In this document: positions 11,566-22,297 of the stretch, piece by piece
How the letters are laid out: every line of letters begins with the position of its first letter
Position numbering within the stretch: position 1 is the stretch's first letter
NCBI RefSeq assembly: GCF_003952365.1
Contig: NZ_CP034443.1
Coordinates: 1,295,001 to 1,359,000 of the forward strand
DNA: 64,000 nt
Reading direction: 5' to 3'
From: Mesorhizobium sp. M9A.F.Ca.ET.002.03.1.2
Lineage (GTDB): Bacteria > Pseudomonadota > Alphaproteobacteria > Rhizobiales > Rhizobiaceae
The notes under the pieces: model-generated
Databases searched by the model: none
Told to the model about the DNA's origin: nothing
What the model saw: only the letters and a program-made list of their open reading frames with translations
Made by a program: the position numbers and the translations under genes

Positions 11566-12468
11566 CTAACCCTTTATCGCCTCGACCAGTGTCGTGCCGA
11601 GCCGGGCCGGCGACGGCGACACCCTTATTCCGGCCGATTCCATCGCCGCGATCTTGTCCTCGGCGCCGCCCTTGCCGCCGGAGATGACCGCGCCTGCATG
11701 GCCCATGGTACGACCGGCCGGCGCCGTGCGCCCGGCGATGAAACCGGCCATCGGCTTCTTGCGGCCACGCTTGGCTTCGTCCTTGAGGAACTGCGCGGCG
11801 TCTTCCTCGGCCGAGCCGCCGATCTCGCCGATCATGATGATCGACTTGGTCTCGTCGTCGGCGAGGAACATCTCCAGTACGTCGATGAACTCCGTGCCTT
11901 TGACCGGGTCGCCACCGATGCCGACGGCGGTGGTCTGGCCGAGGCCGACATTGGTGGTCTGGAACACTGCCTCATAGGTAAGCGTTCCCGAGCGGGAAAC
12001 AACGCCGACCGAGCCCTTGCGGAAGATGTTGCCGGGCATGATGCCGATCTTGCATTCGTTTGGGGTCAGGACGCCGGGGCAGTTGGGGCCGATGAGCCGC
12101 GATGTCGAGCGGTCGAGCCTCGCCTTGACCCTGATCATGTCAATCACCGGTATGCCCTCGGTGATGCAGATGATCAGCGGGATCTCGGCTTCGATCGCTT
12201 CCAGGATCGCCTCCGCGGCGCCCGCCGGCGGCACATAGACGACGGAAGCATTGGCGCCGGTCTGCGCCTTGCCTTCGGCCACCGTCGCGAAGATCGGCAG
12301 TCTCTCGCCCTTGGCGCCGGTCCACGTCTCGCCGCCCTTCTTGGGGTGGATACCGCCGACCATTTTCGTGCCGTGATAGGCCAGTGCCTGTTCCGTATGG
12401 AACGTGCCGGTCTTGCCGGTCAGGCCCTGGACCAGCACCTTGGTGTTCTTGTCGATGAGAATGGACAT
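11566..12468 (-). CDS. sucD: Succinyl-CoA synthetase alpha subunit (ADP-forming)
   Basis: Catalyses, with SucC, succinyl-CoA to succinate with substrate-level ATP formation. The 300-residue product has the CoA-binding Rossmann motif [12 protein letters not shown] (about 13-24), GPNCPG and the phosphohistidine loop with H257 (GRTMGHAGA). ATG 12468 is preferred over 12492 because it starts the conserved MSILIDKNT and has a GGGGGG Shine-Dalgarno. Unusually, it is separated from sucC by about 1.1 kb holding a toxin-antitoxin pair and a cupin gene. Confidence 0.96.
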   Translation of the reverse strand: MSILIDKNTKVLVQGLTGKTGTFHTEQALAYHGTKMVGGIHPKKGGETWTGAKGERLPIFATVAEGKAQTGANASVVYVPPAGAAEAILEAIEAEIPLIICITEGIPVIDMIRVKARLDRSTSRLIGPNCPGVLTPNECKIGIMPGNIFRKGSVGVVSRSGTLTYEAVFQTTNVGLGQTTAVGIGGDPVKGTEFIDVLEMFLADDETKSIIMIGEIGGSAEEDAAQFLKDEAKRGRKKPMAGFIAGRTAPAGRTMGHAGAVISGGKGGAEDKIAAMESAGIRVSPSPARLGTTLVEAIKG

Positions 12469-12488
12469 GTGCCCCCCGCGCTTAGCGA

Positions 12489-12905
12489 TCAAAGGAAAGG
12501 ATTGATGGCCCGAACGGAGCCATAGAGCTGATTGTGGTTAAGGTCTTCCGTGTAGAAGACGGGCGCGCCCAGCCGCTCGGCGGCGGCGAGCAGCGCTGCG
12601 TCGTAGTATTTGAGTTGATAGCGCCGCGCGAGACGAAGCCCTGCAACGACATAAGCCTGATCGACTGGAACAAACGGAAGCGCGCCGAGAAACACCAGCC
12701 ACTGGTCGATGACGGCATAGGCAGAGACTGATTTCCGTCTCGCGACATTCGCGAACTCCGCAAGGGTCTGACCGGAGACGCCAAAGACCGTCCCGAGGAC
12801 AAGCCCCTGCGCGATGTCGTGGCGGTGGGGGTCACGAGTCCTCTCCGAAGCCGCGTACAGGAGGACGTTCGAGTCGAGAAAGCATTCTATCCTCGCGTTC
12901 GGCAT
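12489..12905 (-). CDS. PIN-domain endoribonuclease, VapC-like toxin
   Basis: A 138-residue PIN-fold protein with the acidic active-site set: D11 ([10 protein letters not shown]), E50 (TLAEF), D102 ([10 protein letters not shown]) and D121 (YTEDL). VapC toxins cleave RNA, often tRNA or rRNA, and are held inactive by a cognate antitoxin. The only usable start, ATG 12905, lies 74 bases inside the upstream antitoxin gene, so expression is probably translationally coupled. It ends 20 bp before the sucD start. The RNA target cannot be predicted from sequence. Confidence 0.85.
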   Translation of the reverse strand: MPNARIECFLDSNVLLYAASERTRDPHRHDIAQGLVLGTVFGVSGQTLAEFANVARRKSVSAYAVIDQWLVFLGALPFVPVDQAYVVAGLRLARRYQLKYYDAALLAAAERLGAPVFYTEDLNHNQLYGSVRAINPFL

Positions 12906-13128
12906 AGATCTCGTCCCGGTTCCATTTGAAGTCGGACGCCAGATCGAGCGGCGCTTCGTCCATCAGCCTACGCATACCTTCCCGCGCCCAGACGATACGG
13001 TCTTCTTGCTCGACTTCCGAGGCAAGCAAAGACCGCACCATAGCATTGAGCGTGGTCTTGCGGCGTTCCGCCAATTCTCTCGCCTTCTTGAGGAGCATCT
13101 CGTCCATGGCCAATGTTACGTTCTTCAT
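12832..13128 (-). CDS. Antitoxin of the PIN toxin, ribbon-helix-helix type
   Basis: A 98-residue protein that starts with a short strand and two helices (MKNVTLAMDEMLLKKARELAERRKTTLNAMVRSLL, given in outline) typical of ribbon-helix-helix DNA-binding antitoxins. The charged C-terminal half ([11 protein letters not shown]) is the likely toxin-binding part. ATG 13128 begins MKNVTLAMDE; the frame opens slightly earlier at 13143 inside the operator palindrome. The start lies 12 bp from that palindrome at 13141-13173, consistent with autoregulation. Confidence 0.8.
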   Translation of the reverse strand: MKNVTLAMDEMLLKKARELAERRKTTLNAMVRSLLASEVEQEDRIVWAREGMRRLMDEAPLDLASDFKWNRDEIYAEREDRMLSRLERPPVRGFGEDS

Positions 13129-13140
13129 CGCCGATCTCCA

Positions 13141-13173
13141 CATAATCGCACATAGAGAATATGTGTAATTATG
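13141..13173 (-). promoter_or_regulatory. Probable toxin-antitoxin operator and promoter
   Basis: A 33-bp palindrome: CATAAT-3nt-ACATA-5nt-TATGT-3nt-ATTATG, with 12 of 14 paired positions matching. It is strikingly AT-rich for this genome and sits directly upstream of the antitoxin start. On the minus strand a possible promoter overlaps it (TTGAAC at 13186-13181, 17-bp spacer, CATATT at 13163-13158). This is the layout expected for repression by the antitoxin or toxin-antitoxin complex. Confidence 0.65.
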
Positions 13174-13206
13174 TGTAAAAGTTCAACCAAACTCCACTAT
13201 TCGCCG

Positions 13207-13578
13207 TCATAGCCGCTTGAGGTCGGCGACGGTGAGATCGCTCTTGGCATTGCCGGTGTTGAGCGTCGTCGCCGGCTCGAACATCAGCACCACCGGCTCC
13301 TCGCTCAGAGAGCGCGGCCGGTGCTCGACGGACCGCGGCACGACGATGAACTCGCCGCTCGAAAGCTCCACCGTGCCGTCGCGGAAATCGATGGCGATGC
13401 GGCCGCGCAGCACCAGGAACGCCTCGTCCTCATTGTCATGCGCGTGCCAGTCGAAGACGTCGCCGAACTTGGCGATCTTGACCTGGGCATCGTTGACGTC
13501 GCCGGCGATATGCGGATCGAAGACCTTGTTGATCTTCCGATCCGCCGCCTCGACCAGATTGATCTTGTGCGGAGGCAC
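13207..13578 (-). CDS. Cupin domain-containing protein
   Basis: A 123-residue single-cupin protein. Cupin motif 1 is [15 protein letters not shown] (metal-ligand candidates H45, H47, E51) and motif 2 is [12 protein letters not shown] with the fourth ligand candidate His. Such small cupins can be isomerases, dioxygenases or sugar-binding proteins; nothing here decides. Its start is 4 bp after the sucC stop, so it is probably cotranscribed with sucC although it has no obvious TCA role. Confidence 0.85.
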   Translation of the reverse strand: MPPHKINLVEAADRKINKVFDPHIAGDVNDAQVKIAKFGDVFDWHAHDNEDEAFLVLRGRIAIDFRDGTVELSSGEFIVVPRSVEHRPRSLSEEPVVLMFEPATTLNTGNAKSDLTVADLKRL

Positions 13579-13582
13579 CAGA

Positions 13583-14776
<1,194 letters not shown>

Positions 14777-14806
14777 GCGCGATGTCTCCAGATCAATTGC
14801 CGGGGG

Positions 14807-15916
<1,110 letters not shown>

Positions 15917-15953
15917 TCAAACGATTATTTTGGAGTGAATAATTTCAATCGGT

Positions 15954-15983
15954 TAGAAACAACGGGAGTTACGTAAGCGTCAA
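15954..15983 (-). promoter_or_regulatory. Candidate promoter of the mdh-suc-odh block
   Basis: On the minus strand, TTGACG (15983-15978) and TTTCTA (15959-15954) are separated by 18 bp, about 180 bp ahead of mdh in an AT-rich part of the intergenic region. The -10 match is weak, so this is only a candidate. Confidence 0.35.
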
Positions 15984-16016
15984 AAAGAATTAAGCTGACT
16001 TGGGAGATTTTACATA

Positions 16017-16445
16017 ATGAAGGTGGAAATAAGAAGGCTATTTCCTGGCGATGACGCCTTTGTGACGCGGGTCGCCGAGGACGTGTTCGACGAGCCGGTG
16101 AGGCCCGATCGCCTTGCCGCCTACCTCGCCTCACCAGGTCATTTCATGATCGTGGCGCTTTTTGACGACATGGTCGTCGGGCAGTGCGCGGCCGTCATCC
16201 ACCGCCATCCGGACAAGGTGAGCGAACTCTACATCGATGAAGTCGGCGTGGCGCCAGCCTTTCAGCGCCAGGGCATCGCCACAAGAATGCTCGACGCCAT
16301 GTTTGGGCTCGGCCGCGAGCACGGATGCAAGGACGCCTGGGTCGGCACCGAACCGGGCAATGTTGCGGCGCGCGCGCTTTACGAGGCGCGGAAGGAGCCG
16401 CATGGATTGGCGGAAGATTTTGTGATGTATGTGTATCGGCTGTAG
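16017..16445 (+). CDS. GNAT family N-acetyltransferase
   Basis: A 142-residue acetyl-CoA-dependent transferase. The acetyl-CoA loop is VAPAFQRQGIATRML (about 78-92), preceded by the ELYIDEVGV strand. It resembles the short AAC(3)-I/AAC(6')-like branch by general layout, but I cannot assign an aminoglycoside or other substrate. Divergent from mdh, with the start in the AT-rich region that also holds the presumed mdh promoter. Confidence 0.85.
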   Translation: MKVEIRRLFPGDDAFVTRVAEDVFDEPVRPDRLAAYLASPGHFMIVALFDDMVVGQCAAVIHRHPDKVSELYIDEVGVAPAFQRQGIATRMLDAMFGLGREHGCKDAWVGTEPGNVAARALYEARKEPHGLAEDFVMYVYRL

Positions 16446-16515
16446 ATTTTTGACGCCGGCGGGACAGAGGGGAGTGTGACGGAATGCTACAGATCGGTTC
16501 TTTTGAAGTAGACAC

Positions 16516-17712
16516 TTACGCCTGCTTCGCTTCCGCCGGCGACGCCTGCACCTCATGCCTCCCCACCCAGTCTTCCAGCCATTCGTGGCTCTGCATCTCG
16601 ATCAGGCGTGACGCCGTGCGCTCGAACTCGAAGACCTCGTTGCCGCGTTTGGCCGTATAGAGCCCGGGCGGCGAAGCATCGGCGCTCACCACCAGCCGCA
16701 CGTGATGGTCGTAGAGCGTGTCGATCAAGAGGATGAAGCGCTTGGCCTCGTTGCGCGTGCCTTCGCCGAGCACCGGCACATGATCGATGACGATGGTCGA
16801 GAAGCGGCTGGCAATCGCCAGGAAATCGCGAGCGCCGAGCGGGTTTTCGCAAAGATCGGCAAAGGAAAACCGCGCCGCGTCGCCGGCGGCGCGCGGCACG
16901 ACGACCTGTCGGCCCTTTACCGTCAGCGCTGCCTCGGCCGTCGGCCTGCCATGCGTCATCACGTCCCACGCCTCGTCGAGGGCGGCATCGGCCGCGGCAT
17001 CGGCGGGGGTGACATAGACCGGCAGGCGGCTGAGCTTGTCCAGCCGGTAGTCCTTGTCGGCGTCCAGCGCGAGCACCTGCGCATGCCGCTCCAGGATGCC
17101 GATGAAGGGTAGGAAAAGCTTGCGGTTCAACCCGTCGCGGTAGAGATCCTCCGGCGCCACATTGGAGGTGGCGACCAGCACCACGCCGTTGGCAAACAGC
17201 GCCGAGAACAGCCGGGACAGGATCATCGCGTCGGCGATGTCGGTGACGGAAAACTCGTCGAAGCACAGCACCCAAGCTTCCTCGGCCAGCGCGCGGGCCA
17301 CTGGCCCGATAGGGTCGTCTTCCCTGACCGTGCCCTCTTTACGCGCCTGCCGGTGCTTCTGGATGCGATCCTGCACATCGGCCATGAAGTCATTGAAATG
17401 CACACGGCGCTTGCGCCTGACCGGCACCAGCTCGAAGAACATGTCCATCAGCATGGTCTTGCCGCGGCCGACGCCGCCATGGATGTAGAGGCCCTTGACC
17501 GCCTCGCGGGTCTCGCGCTTGCGCGCGAACAGCCACCCCAGCGCGCTCGATTTGTGCGCCAGCCGCTTTGCCGAAATCTCATCGATCAGCCGGTCCAGGC
17601 CAGCAGTGATCCGCTCCTGTGCCGGATCGCGGCCGATCAGGCCCGTCTCGACCAAATGGTCGTAGCGCTGCCGGACGGTCGCATGGGTCTGAAGGCCGTC
17701 ACGCAGATGCAT
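16516..17712 (-). CDS. zapE: Cell division ATPase ZapE (AFG1-like)
   Basis: AFG1/LACE1-type P-loop ATPase that in E. coli acts on the Z-ring and FtsZ; in mitochondria relatives act in protein quality control. The 398 residues include the Walker A loop HGGVGRGKTMLMD (about 78-90), HFNDFM, Walker B LCFDEFSVTDIADAM, sensor ATSN and the terminal region with DHVPVLGE and FILLIDTLYDHH. Full length. In Rhizobiales it sits just upstream of mdh, as here, with one GNAT gene in between. Confidence 0.93.
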   Translation of the reverse strand: MHLRDGLQTHATVRQRYDHLVETGLIGRDPAQERITAGLDRLIDEISAKRLAHKSSALGWLFARKRETREAVKGLYIHGGVGRGKTMLMDMFFELVPVRRKRRVHFNDFMADVQDRIQKHRQARKEGTVREDDPIGPVARALAEEAWVLCFDEFSVTDIADAMILSRLFSALFANGVVLVATSNVAPEDLYRDGLNRKLFLPFIGILERHAQVLALDADKDYRLDKLSRLPVYVTPADAAADAALDEAWDVMTHGRPTAEAALTVKGRQVVVPRAAGDAARFSFADLCENPLGARDFLAIASRFSTIVIDHVPVLGEGTRNEAKRFILLIDTLYDHHVRLVVSADASPPGLYTAKRGNEVFEFERTASRLIEMQSHEWLEDWVGRHEVQASPAEAKQA

Positions 17713-17724
17713 CGGTCACGTCGT

Positions 17725-17832
17725 TCTAAAGCAATTCCAGGAAAAACTGTGTAACGGCTTTCCGTCCGGAATTGCGTAAAACAAATACATAAAGCGGTTT
17801 CGGCGATTCTATCAAACGCCGAAACCGCTCTA
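17725..17832. repeat. Composite palindromic intergenic repeat
   Basis: Two inverted repeats in tandem. The first has GCAATTCC and GGAATTGC arms around a degenerate centre (17731-17776). The second is a perfect 13-bp stem, AGCGGTTTCGGCG / CGCCGAAACCGCT, with an 11-base loop (17793-17829). The GCAATTCC type is, from memory, a very common Mesorhizobium intergenic palindrome. The second hairpin could terminate the leftward omp19 transcript. Confidence 0.75.
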
Positions 17833-17846
17833 AGGGGCGGGTCAGC

Positions 17847-18395
17847 CTACCTTGTAAGCGAGATTGGCAGGCCGTTGGAAGTCTGGCCGTCGAATTTCTC
17901 TCCGCCCGAGGAATAGAGCCGTGCCAGCGTGCCGCCATTCTCGTCGTACAGCGTCAACTGCTTGCCAGCGACGTTCCAGGATTTGATGCCGTCGATCGGC
18001 GCCGGGCAATGCAGCGGTCCGGCCCGATAGCCGGCGCCGAATTTGGTCTGCGGTGTCGCCACCTGGCAGCTCTGGCCGGACACGCTGGCCTTCCACACGC
18101 CGGCGACGCTGCCTGCGGTAAGATCCGGGGCTCCGGCCGGAGCCGTCCCGTCCGGCGGCAGCGCGGCGACCTGGGGGTCCAGCGTGCCTTGCGGCGCCGT
18201 CGGGAATTTCGATGGGTCGGCCGTGCCGGGCGCCGCCGGCGGCGGCAACTGATTTCCCGTCACCTTGCCGGAGGGCGCGGCTTGCAGCGGCGCCGGCTGC
18301 TCCTGGTCCATCGACGAGAACCGTGAGGTTGAGCAGCCGCTCGCAACGAGCGCGGCAAGCGATACGGCCAGCAGACCGGTCATCGAAAAATTCAT
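17847..18395 (-). CDS. omp19: Omp19-like outer-membrane lipoprotein with Inh protease-inhibitor domain
   Basis: A 182-residue lipoprotein: signal peptide with lipobox VASGC (lipidated C21), a Pro/Ala-rich linker (about 30-90), then the AprI/Inh beta-barrel domain (VAGVWKAS...GQSCQVATPQTK, GYRAGPLHCP). The sequence follows Brucella Omp19 closely by eye, including the paired Cys residues. Brucella Omp19 inhibits host and bacterial proteases. ATG 18395 has a strong GGAGGT Shine-Dalgarno, better than the open frame upstream. Confidence 0.88.
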   Translation of the reverse strand: MNFSMTGLLAVSLAALVASGCSTSRFSSMDQEQPAPLQAAPSGKVTGNQLPPPAAPGTADPSKFPTAPQGTLDPQVAALPPDGTAPAGAPDLTAGSVAGVWKASVSGQSCQVATPQTKFGAGYRAGPLHCPAPIDGIKSWNVAGKQLTLYDENGGTLARLYSSGGEKFDGQTSNGLPISLTR

Positions 18396-18657
18396 TTCAA
18401 ACCTCCGTGGAATCCGGCTGGGGCTGCGGTCCACACAATCCCTCCCTCACCAAGATGGAGAAGGTGGCGGAATTTCAACCCGATATGGTTAAAATACTAT
18501 TTGCGGCAGCATCTGTTGCAACTTTATCACAAATGCATGCTGCCCAAAGCCCGCCCGTCGGGCCTGACCCGAGGCTGCGCAACGGTTCGCCTGGACAGTT
18601 GCCCTTGGCATTCCGGTCGCCAAATGCTTGCGCCGGCCGGCTTCGGCCCTATCTCTG

Positions 18658-19737
18658 ATGAAACGGGACCCTGCCGGAGGCGAGACCTTGGCTGCGAGAA
18701 AAAGAGCCGCCAATCGCTACTACAACGGCCCGCCCAGCGACCATTTCGACGGCACCTTGTTCTTCAATCCCGACGGCAAGCCGCCTGGTCGTTTTTCCGA
18801 TCTCTTGAAGTGGCAGTTGGCCGGTGAACGCGCGAAATGGCCGGCTGCGAATCCGAGCCCGTTTCCGCAGGCGAAACCGGCTGAGCGGATCGACGGCTCC
18901 GGACTGAGGCTCACCATGGTCGGCCACTCGTCGCTGCTCATCCAGACAGCCGGCTTGAACATCCTCACCGACCCGGTCTGGTCGCGGCGCGTTTCGCCGC
19001 TCTCCTTTGCCGGGCCCAAACGGGTCAACCCGCCGGGCATCGCCTTTTCCAACCTGCCGCCGATCGACCTCGTATTGGTCAGCCACAACCACTACGACCA
19101 TCTCGACCTCGCCACGCTGAAGCGGCTGAAGGCAAAGCACGACCCGCTGGTGCTGACGCCGCTCGGCAACGACGCCGTCATCGACGATGTCGTTCCTGGC
19201 ATGCGGCTCTCCGTGCATGACTGGGGCGACCGGGTCGACGTCGGCGACGGCGTCGCCGTCCATGTCGAGCCGGTGCATCACTGGTCGGCGCGCGGCACCC
19301 GCGACCGGCGCATGGCGCTGTGGGCGGGTTTTGCGGTCGAGACGCCGGGCGGAAAGGTCTACTTCGCCGGTGACACCGGTTTCCACGGCGGCATCAATTA
19401 CCGGCTGATGGCCGAAAGGCACGGCGGCTTCCGCCTCGCCATCCTGCCGATCGGCGCCTACGAGCCGCGCTGGTTCATGGCGCCGCACCACCAGAATCCG
19501 GAGGAGGCGGTGCAAGGCATGCTTTTGTGTAACGCCGCCCACGCCGCCGGCTGCCATTGGGGCACGTTCCGGCTCACCAACGAGCCGATCGACGAGCCGG
19601 CCAGAAAGCTGGGCGAAGCCCTCGACGACCAGAACGTCGCGCGGGAACGCTTTCGCGCCCTGCATCCCGGCGAGGTCTGGGACGTGCCGGCGGTCCAGAC
19701 GGACGACCGGCCACGGGTCAGCGGAACCCAGGCATAG
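18658..19737 (+). CDS. MBL-fold metallo-hydrolase (NAPE-PLD/UlaG-like)
   Basis: A 359-residue metallo-beta-lactamase-fold enzyme. The metal motif is SHNHYDHLDL, with later ligands in EPVHHWSARG, FAGDTGFHGG and the C-terminal CHWGTFRL. This pattern, with IGAYEPRWFM and HHQNPEEAV, is that of the family that includes NAPE-phospholipase D and RomA-like proteins. The bacterial substrate is not known. ATG 18658 was chosen; an in-frame TTG at 18628 is less likely. Confidence 0.87.
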   Translation: MKRDPAGGETLAARKRAANRYYNGPPSDHFDGTLFFNPDGKPPGRFSDLLKWQLAGERAKWPAANPSPFPQAKPAERIDGSGLRLTMVGHSSLLIQTAGLNILTDPVWSRRVSPLSFAGPKRVNPPGIAFSNLPPIDLVLVSHNHYDHLDLATLKRLKAKHDPLVLTPLGNDAVIDDVVPGMRLSVHDWGDRVDVGDGVAVHVEPVHHWSARGTRDRRMALWAGFAVETPGGKVYFAGDTGFHGGINYRLMAERHGGFRLAILPIGAYEPRWFMAPHHQNPEEAVQGMLLCNAAHAAGCHWGTFRLTNEPIDEPARKLGEALDDQNVARERFRALHPGEVWDVPAVQTDDRPRVSGTQA

Positions 19738-19787
19738 CCGATGCGTTTTGCACAGAGGCCCAGATTTGTCGGCTGCGAGGTATTTCC

Positions 19788-19949
19788 ATGATCAAGTGGA
19801 TCATCATTCTTCTCATCGTTGCCGCTGCGGCGAGCCTGCTCGGCATGCCGGCATTGGCCGGAGCCGCCGCCACCGGCGCCCGTATCCTCATCGGCATCGT
19901 GCTGATCATCTTCCTGCTGATCGTGCTCGGCGTCTTCGCGGTGACGTAG
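19788..19949 (+). CDS. DUF1328 small membrane protein
   Basis: A 53-residue protein of two transmembrane helices (about 2-26 and 31-53) with little else, starting MIKWIIILLIVAAAASLLG. It matches the DUF1328/YtjA family, whose function is unknown; homologues are often stress-induced. It is 50 bp downstream of the hydrolase gene and may share its transcript. A palindromic repeat follows. Confidence 0.82.
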   Translation: MIKWIIILLIVAAAASLLGMPALAGAAATGARILIGIVLIIFLLIVLGVFAVT

Positions 19950-19967
19950 CGCATCGGCCAGAAAGTG

Positions 19968-20011
19968 TTAGAGCGTACTTTGTGCGTTCAGGTGGACGCA
20001 CGTCGCTCTAA
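19968..20011. repeat. Palindromic intergenic repeat (GGACGC family)
   Basis: Imperfect 44-bp palindrome with arms TTAGAGCG / CGCTCTAA and an inner TGCGT / ACGCA pair. It is related to copies near 36373, 43995 and 50287. It may also act as a terminator for the upstream DUF1328 gene. Confidence 0.7.
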
Positions 20012-20082
20012 TGCGGCCGCACTGGTAATTTCGGCCGGTATCCGCCATATAGGCGCCAAACCGGCATGAGACCTTTCGATCG

Positions 20083-20967
20083 ATGGCAAGTACTGCCCCC
20101 TTCGCCAAGATGAACGGCATCGGCAACGAGATCATCGTTGCCGACATGCGCGGTCGCGCCGACCGGGTGGCGCCGGCAGCCGCCCTCGCGCTCAATGCCG
20201 ATGCCGCGACGAAATTCGATCAGATCATGGCGATCCACGACGCCAGGACGCCGGGGACCGCCTTTTTCATCGACATCCTGAATTCCGACGGAACCGGTGC
20301 GCAGGCCTGCGGCAACGGCATGCGCTGCGTTGTGCAGGCGCTTGCCGCCGAGACCGGCCAGAAGGCATTCGCCTTCGAGACCGTCGCCGGCATCCTCAAC
20401 GCCGAAGAACATGCCGACGGGCTGATCTCGGTCGACATGGGCAAACCGCGTTTCGGCTGGCAGGACATTCCGCTGGCCGAGGAATTCCGCGATACCCGCA
20501 TGATTGAGCTGCAGGTCGGCCCGATCGACGCACCGGAACTGCATTCGCCGTCGGTCGTCTCGATGGGCAATCCGCATGCCATCTTTTGGGTCGACCGCGA
20601 CGTCTGGTCCTACGAGCTCGACCGTTTCGGCCCGCTGCTCGAAAACCACCCGATCTTCCCCGAGCGCGCCAATATCACCATCGCGCGGGTGACCTCGCCC
20701 GAGACGATGGTCATCCGCACCTGGGAGCGCGGCGCCGGCCTGACCAAGGCCTGCGGCTCGGCCGCTTGTGCCGCTGTCGTTGCTGCCGCTCGCACCAGGC
20801 GGACCGGACGCAGCGTCTCTCTGGTGACGCCCGGCGGCGGCTCCTTGCATGTCGAATGGCGCGGCGACGACCACGTCATCCTCACCGGTGCCGCCGAATG
20901 GGAATTTTCCGGCAGCTTCGATCCGTCGACCGGCGTGTGGGCCCGCGACAATGAAAGCGTCGCTTGA
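20083..20967 (+). CDS. dapF: Diaminopimelate epimerase
   Basis: Converts LL- to meso-diaminopimelate for lysine and peptidoglycan synthesis. At 294 residues the length is normal. The two active-site cysteines are C76 ([11 protein letters not shown]) and C224 ([10 protein letters not shown]). First gene of a rightward run dapF-mtaB-ftsY; its TGA overlaps the mtaB ATG. In S. meliloti, as I recall, dapF lies beside ffh, but here ffh is 34 kb away. Confidence 0.96.
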   Translation: MASTAPFAKMNGIGNEIIVADMRGRADRVAPAAALALNADAATKFDQIMAIHDARTPGTAFFIDILNSDGTGAQACGNGMRCVVQALAAETGQKAFAFETVAGILNAEEHADGLISVDMGKPRFGWQDIPLAEEFRDTRMIELQVGPIDAPELHSPSVVSMGNPHAIFWVDRDVWSYELDRFGPLLENHPIFPERANITIARVTSPETMVIRTWERGAGLTKACGSAACAAVVAAARTRRTGRSVSLVTPGGGSLHVEWRGDDHVILTGAAEWEFSGSFDPSTGVWARDNESVA

Positions 20968-22286
20968 TGCCTGCTCTTCCCAAGAAGGGTCCCGTTCTTC
21001 CCCGGGGTGTTGACGTCGTCACCTTCGGCTGCCGGCTGAACACCTACGAATCCGAGGTGATGCGCAGCGAGGCGGAAAGTGCCGGCCTTGGCGCGCTGGC
21101 AGGCGGCGCCATCATCTTCAACACCTGCGCCGTCACCGGCGAGGCGGTTCGCCAGGCAAAGCAGTCGATCAGGAAGGCTCGCCGCGAGAATCCGACCGCC
21201 CGTATCATCGTCACCGGCTGCGCCGCGCAGATCGAGCCGGAGAATTTCGTCGCTATGGACGAAGTCGATCTCGTGCTCGGCAATGAGGAGAAGCTGAGGG
21301 CACATTCCTATCGCGCGCTGCCGGATTTCGGCGTCAACGACACCGAAAAGGCCCGCGTCAACGATATCTTTTCGGTACGCGAGACGGCCGGCCATATGGT
21401 CGACGCCATCGAGGGTCGGGCGCGGGCCTTCGTCCAGGTGCAGAACGGCTGCGACCACCGCTGCACCTTCTGCATCATCCCCTACGGCCGCGGCAATTCG
21501 CGCTCGGTGCCGATGGGCGCCGTGGTCGAGCAGGTCAAGCGGCTGAGCGGCAATGGCTATGCCGAGATCGTGCTGACCGGCGTCGACATGACCAGTTTCG
21601 GCGCCGACCTGCCTGGCAGCCCGAAACTCGGCAAATTGGTCAAGACAATCCTGAAGCAGGTGCCCGACGTAAAACGCCTGCGCCTCTCCTCCATTGATTC
21701 GATCGAAGCCGATGACGAATTGCTCGATGCCATCGCCACCGAGCCCAGGCTGATGCCGCATCTGCATCTCTCGCTGCAGGCGGGTGACGACATGATCCTG
21801 AAGCGGATGAAACGCCGGCACAACCGGGATCAGTCGATCCGTTTTTGCGAGGATGTGCGCAAATTGCGCCCCGGCATCGTCTTTGGCGCCGACATCATCG
21901 CCGGCTTCCCGACCGAGACGGACGCCATGTTCGAGAATTCGCTGAAGATCGTCGAGGAATGCGGGCTGACGCATCTCCACGTCTTCCCGTTTTCGCCGCG
22001 CGAAGGCACCCCCGCCGCGCGCATGCCGCAGCTTCGCCGCGAGGCGGTCAAGCAGCGTGCGGCACGGCTGCGCGCCGCCGGCGACGCCGCCTATCGTAGC
22101 CACCTTTCCTCGCTCACCGGGTCGCGCCAGTCGATCCTGGTCGAGCGCGAGGGGCTCGGCCGTACCGAAGGCTTCACGCTTGCCGCGGTCTTCGCGGGCG
22201 CGCCGGGCGAAATCGTCGAGGCTGATATCGCCGGCCATGACGGCGCCCGCCTGATCGCGGCGCCGTTTGCCGCCTGCGCCGCCTGA
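20967..22286 (+). CDS. mtaB: tRNA (N6-L-threonylcarbamoyladenosine37-C2)-methylthiotransferase
   Basis: Radical-SAM methylthiotransferase that makes ms2t6A37 in ANN-decoding tRNAs. The 439 residues show the N-terminal UPF0004 domain with its cluster cysteines C22 (TFGCRLN), C54 (NTCAVT) and C85 (TGCAAQ), the radical-SAM motif C162-x3-C166-x2-C169 (GCDHRCTFC), and a C-terminal TRAM-like region. The wording TFGCRLNTYES fits MtaB rather than MiaB. ATG 20967 overlaps the dapF stop. Confidence 0.92.
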   Translation: MPALPKKGPVLPRGVDVVTFGCRLNTYESEVMRSEAESAGLGALAGGAIIFNTCAVTGEAVRQAKQSIRKARRENPTARIIVTGCAAQIEPENFVAMDEVDLVLGNEEKLRAHSYRALPDFGVNDTEKARVNDIFSVRETAGHMVDAIEGRARAFVQVQNGCDHRCTFCIIPYGRGNSRSVPMGAVVEQVKRLSGNGYAEIVLTGVDMTSFGADLPGSPKLGKLVKTILKQVPDVKRLRLSSIDSIEADDELLDAIATEPRLMPHLHLSLQAGDDMILKRMKRRHNRDQSIRFCEDVRKLRPGIVFGADIIAGFPTETDAMFENSLKIVEECGLTHLHVFPFSPREGTPAARMPQLRREAVKQRAARLRAAGDAAYRSHLSSLTGSRQSILVEREGLGRTEGFTLAAVFAGAPGEIVEADIAGHDGARLIAAPFAACAA

Positions 22287-22297
22287 GACGCAAGAAC

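Noticed and set aside
17847..18395. Possible assignment as a generic hypothetical lipoprotein
   Set aside because: The spacing of GQSC, ATPQTK, GYRAGPL and CP follows Omp19/Inh too closely by eye to leave it unnamed.
20610..22238. A 542-codon minus-strand frame opposite dapF and mtaB
   Set aside because: Shadow frame; both sense genes are complete with all active-site residues.
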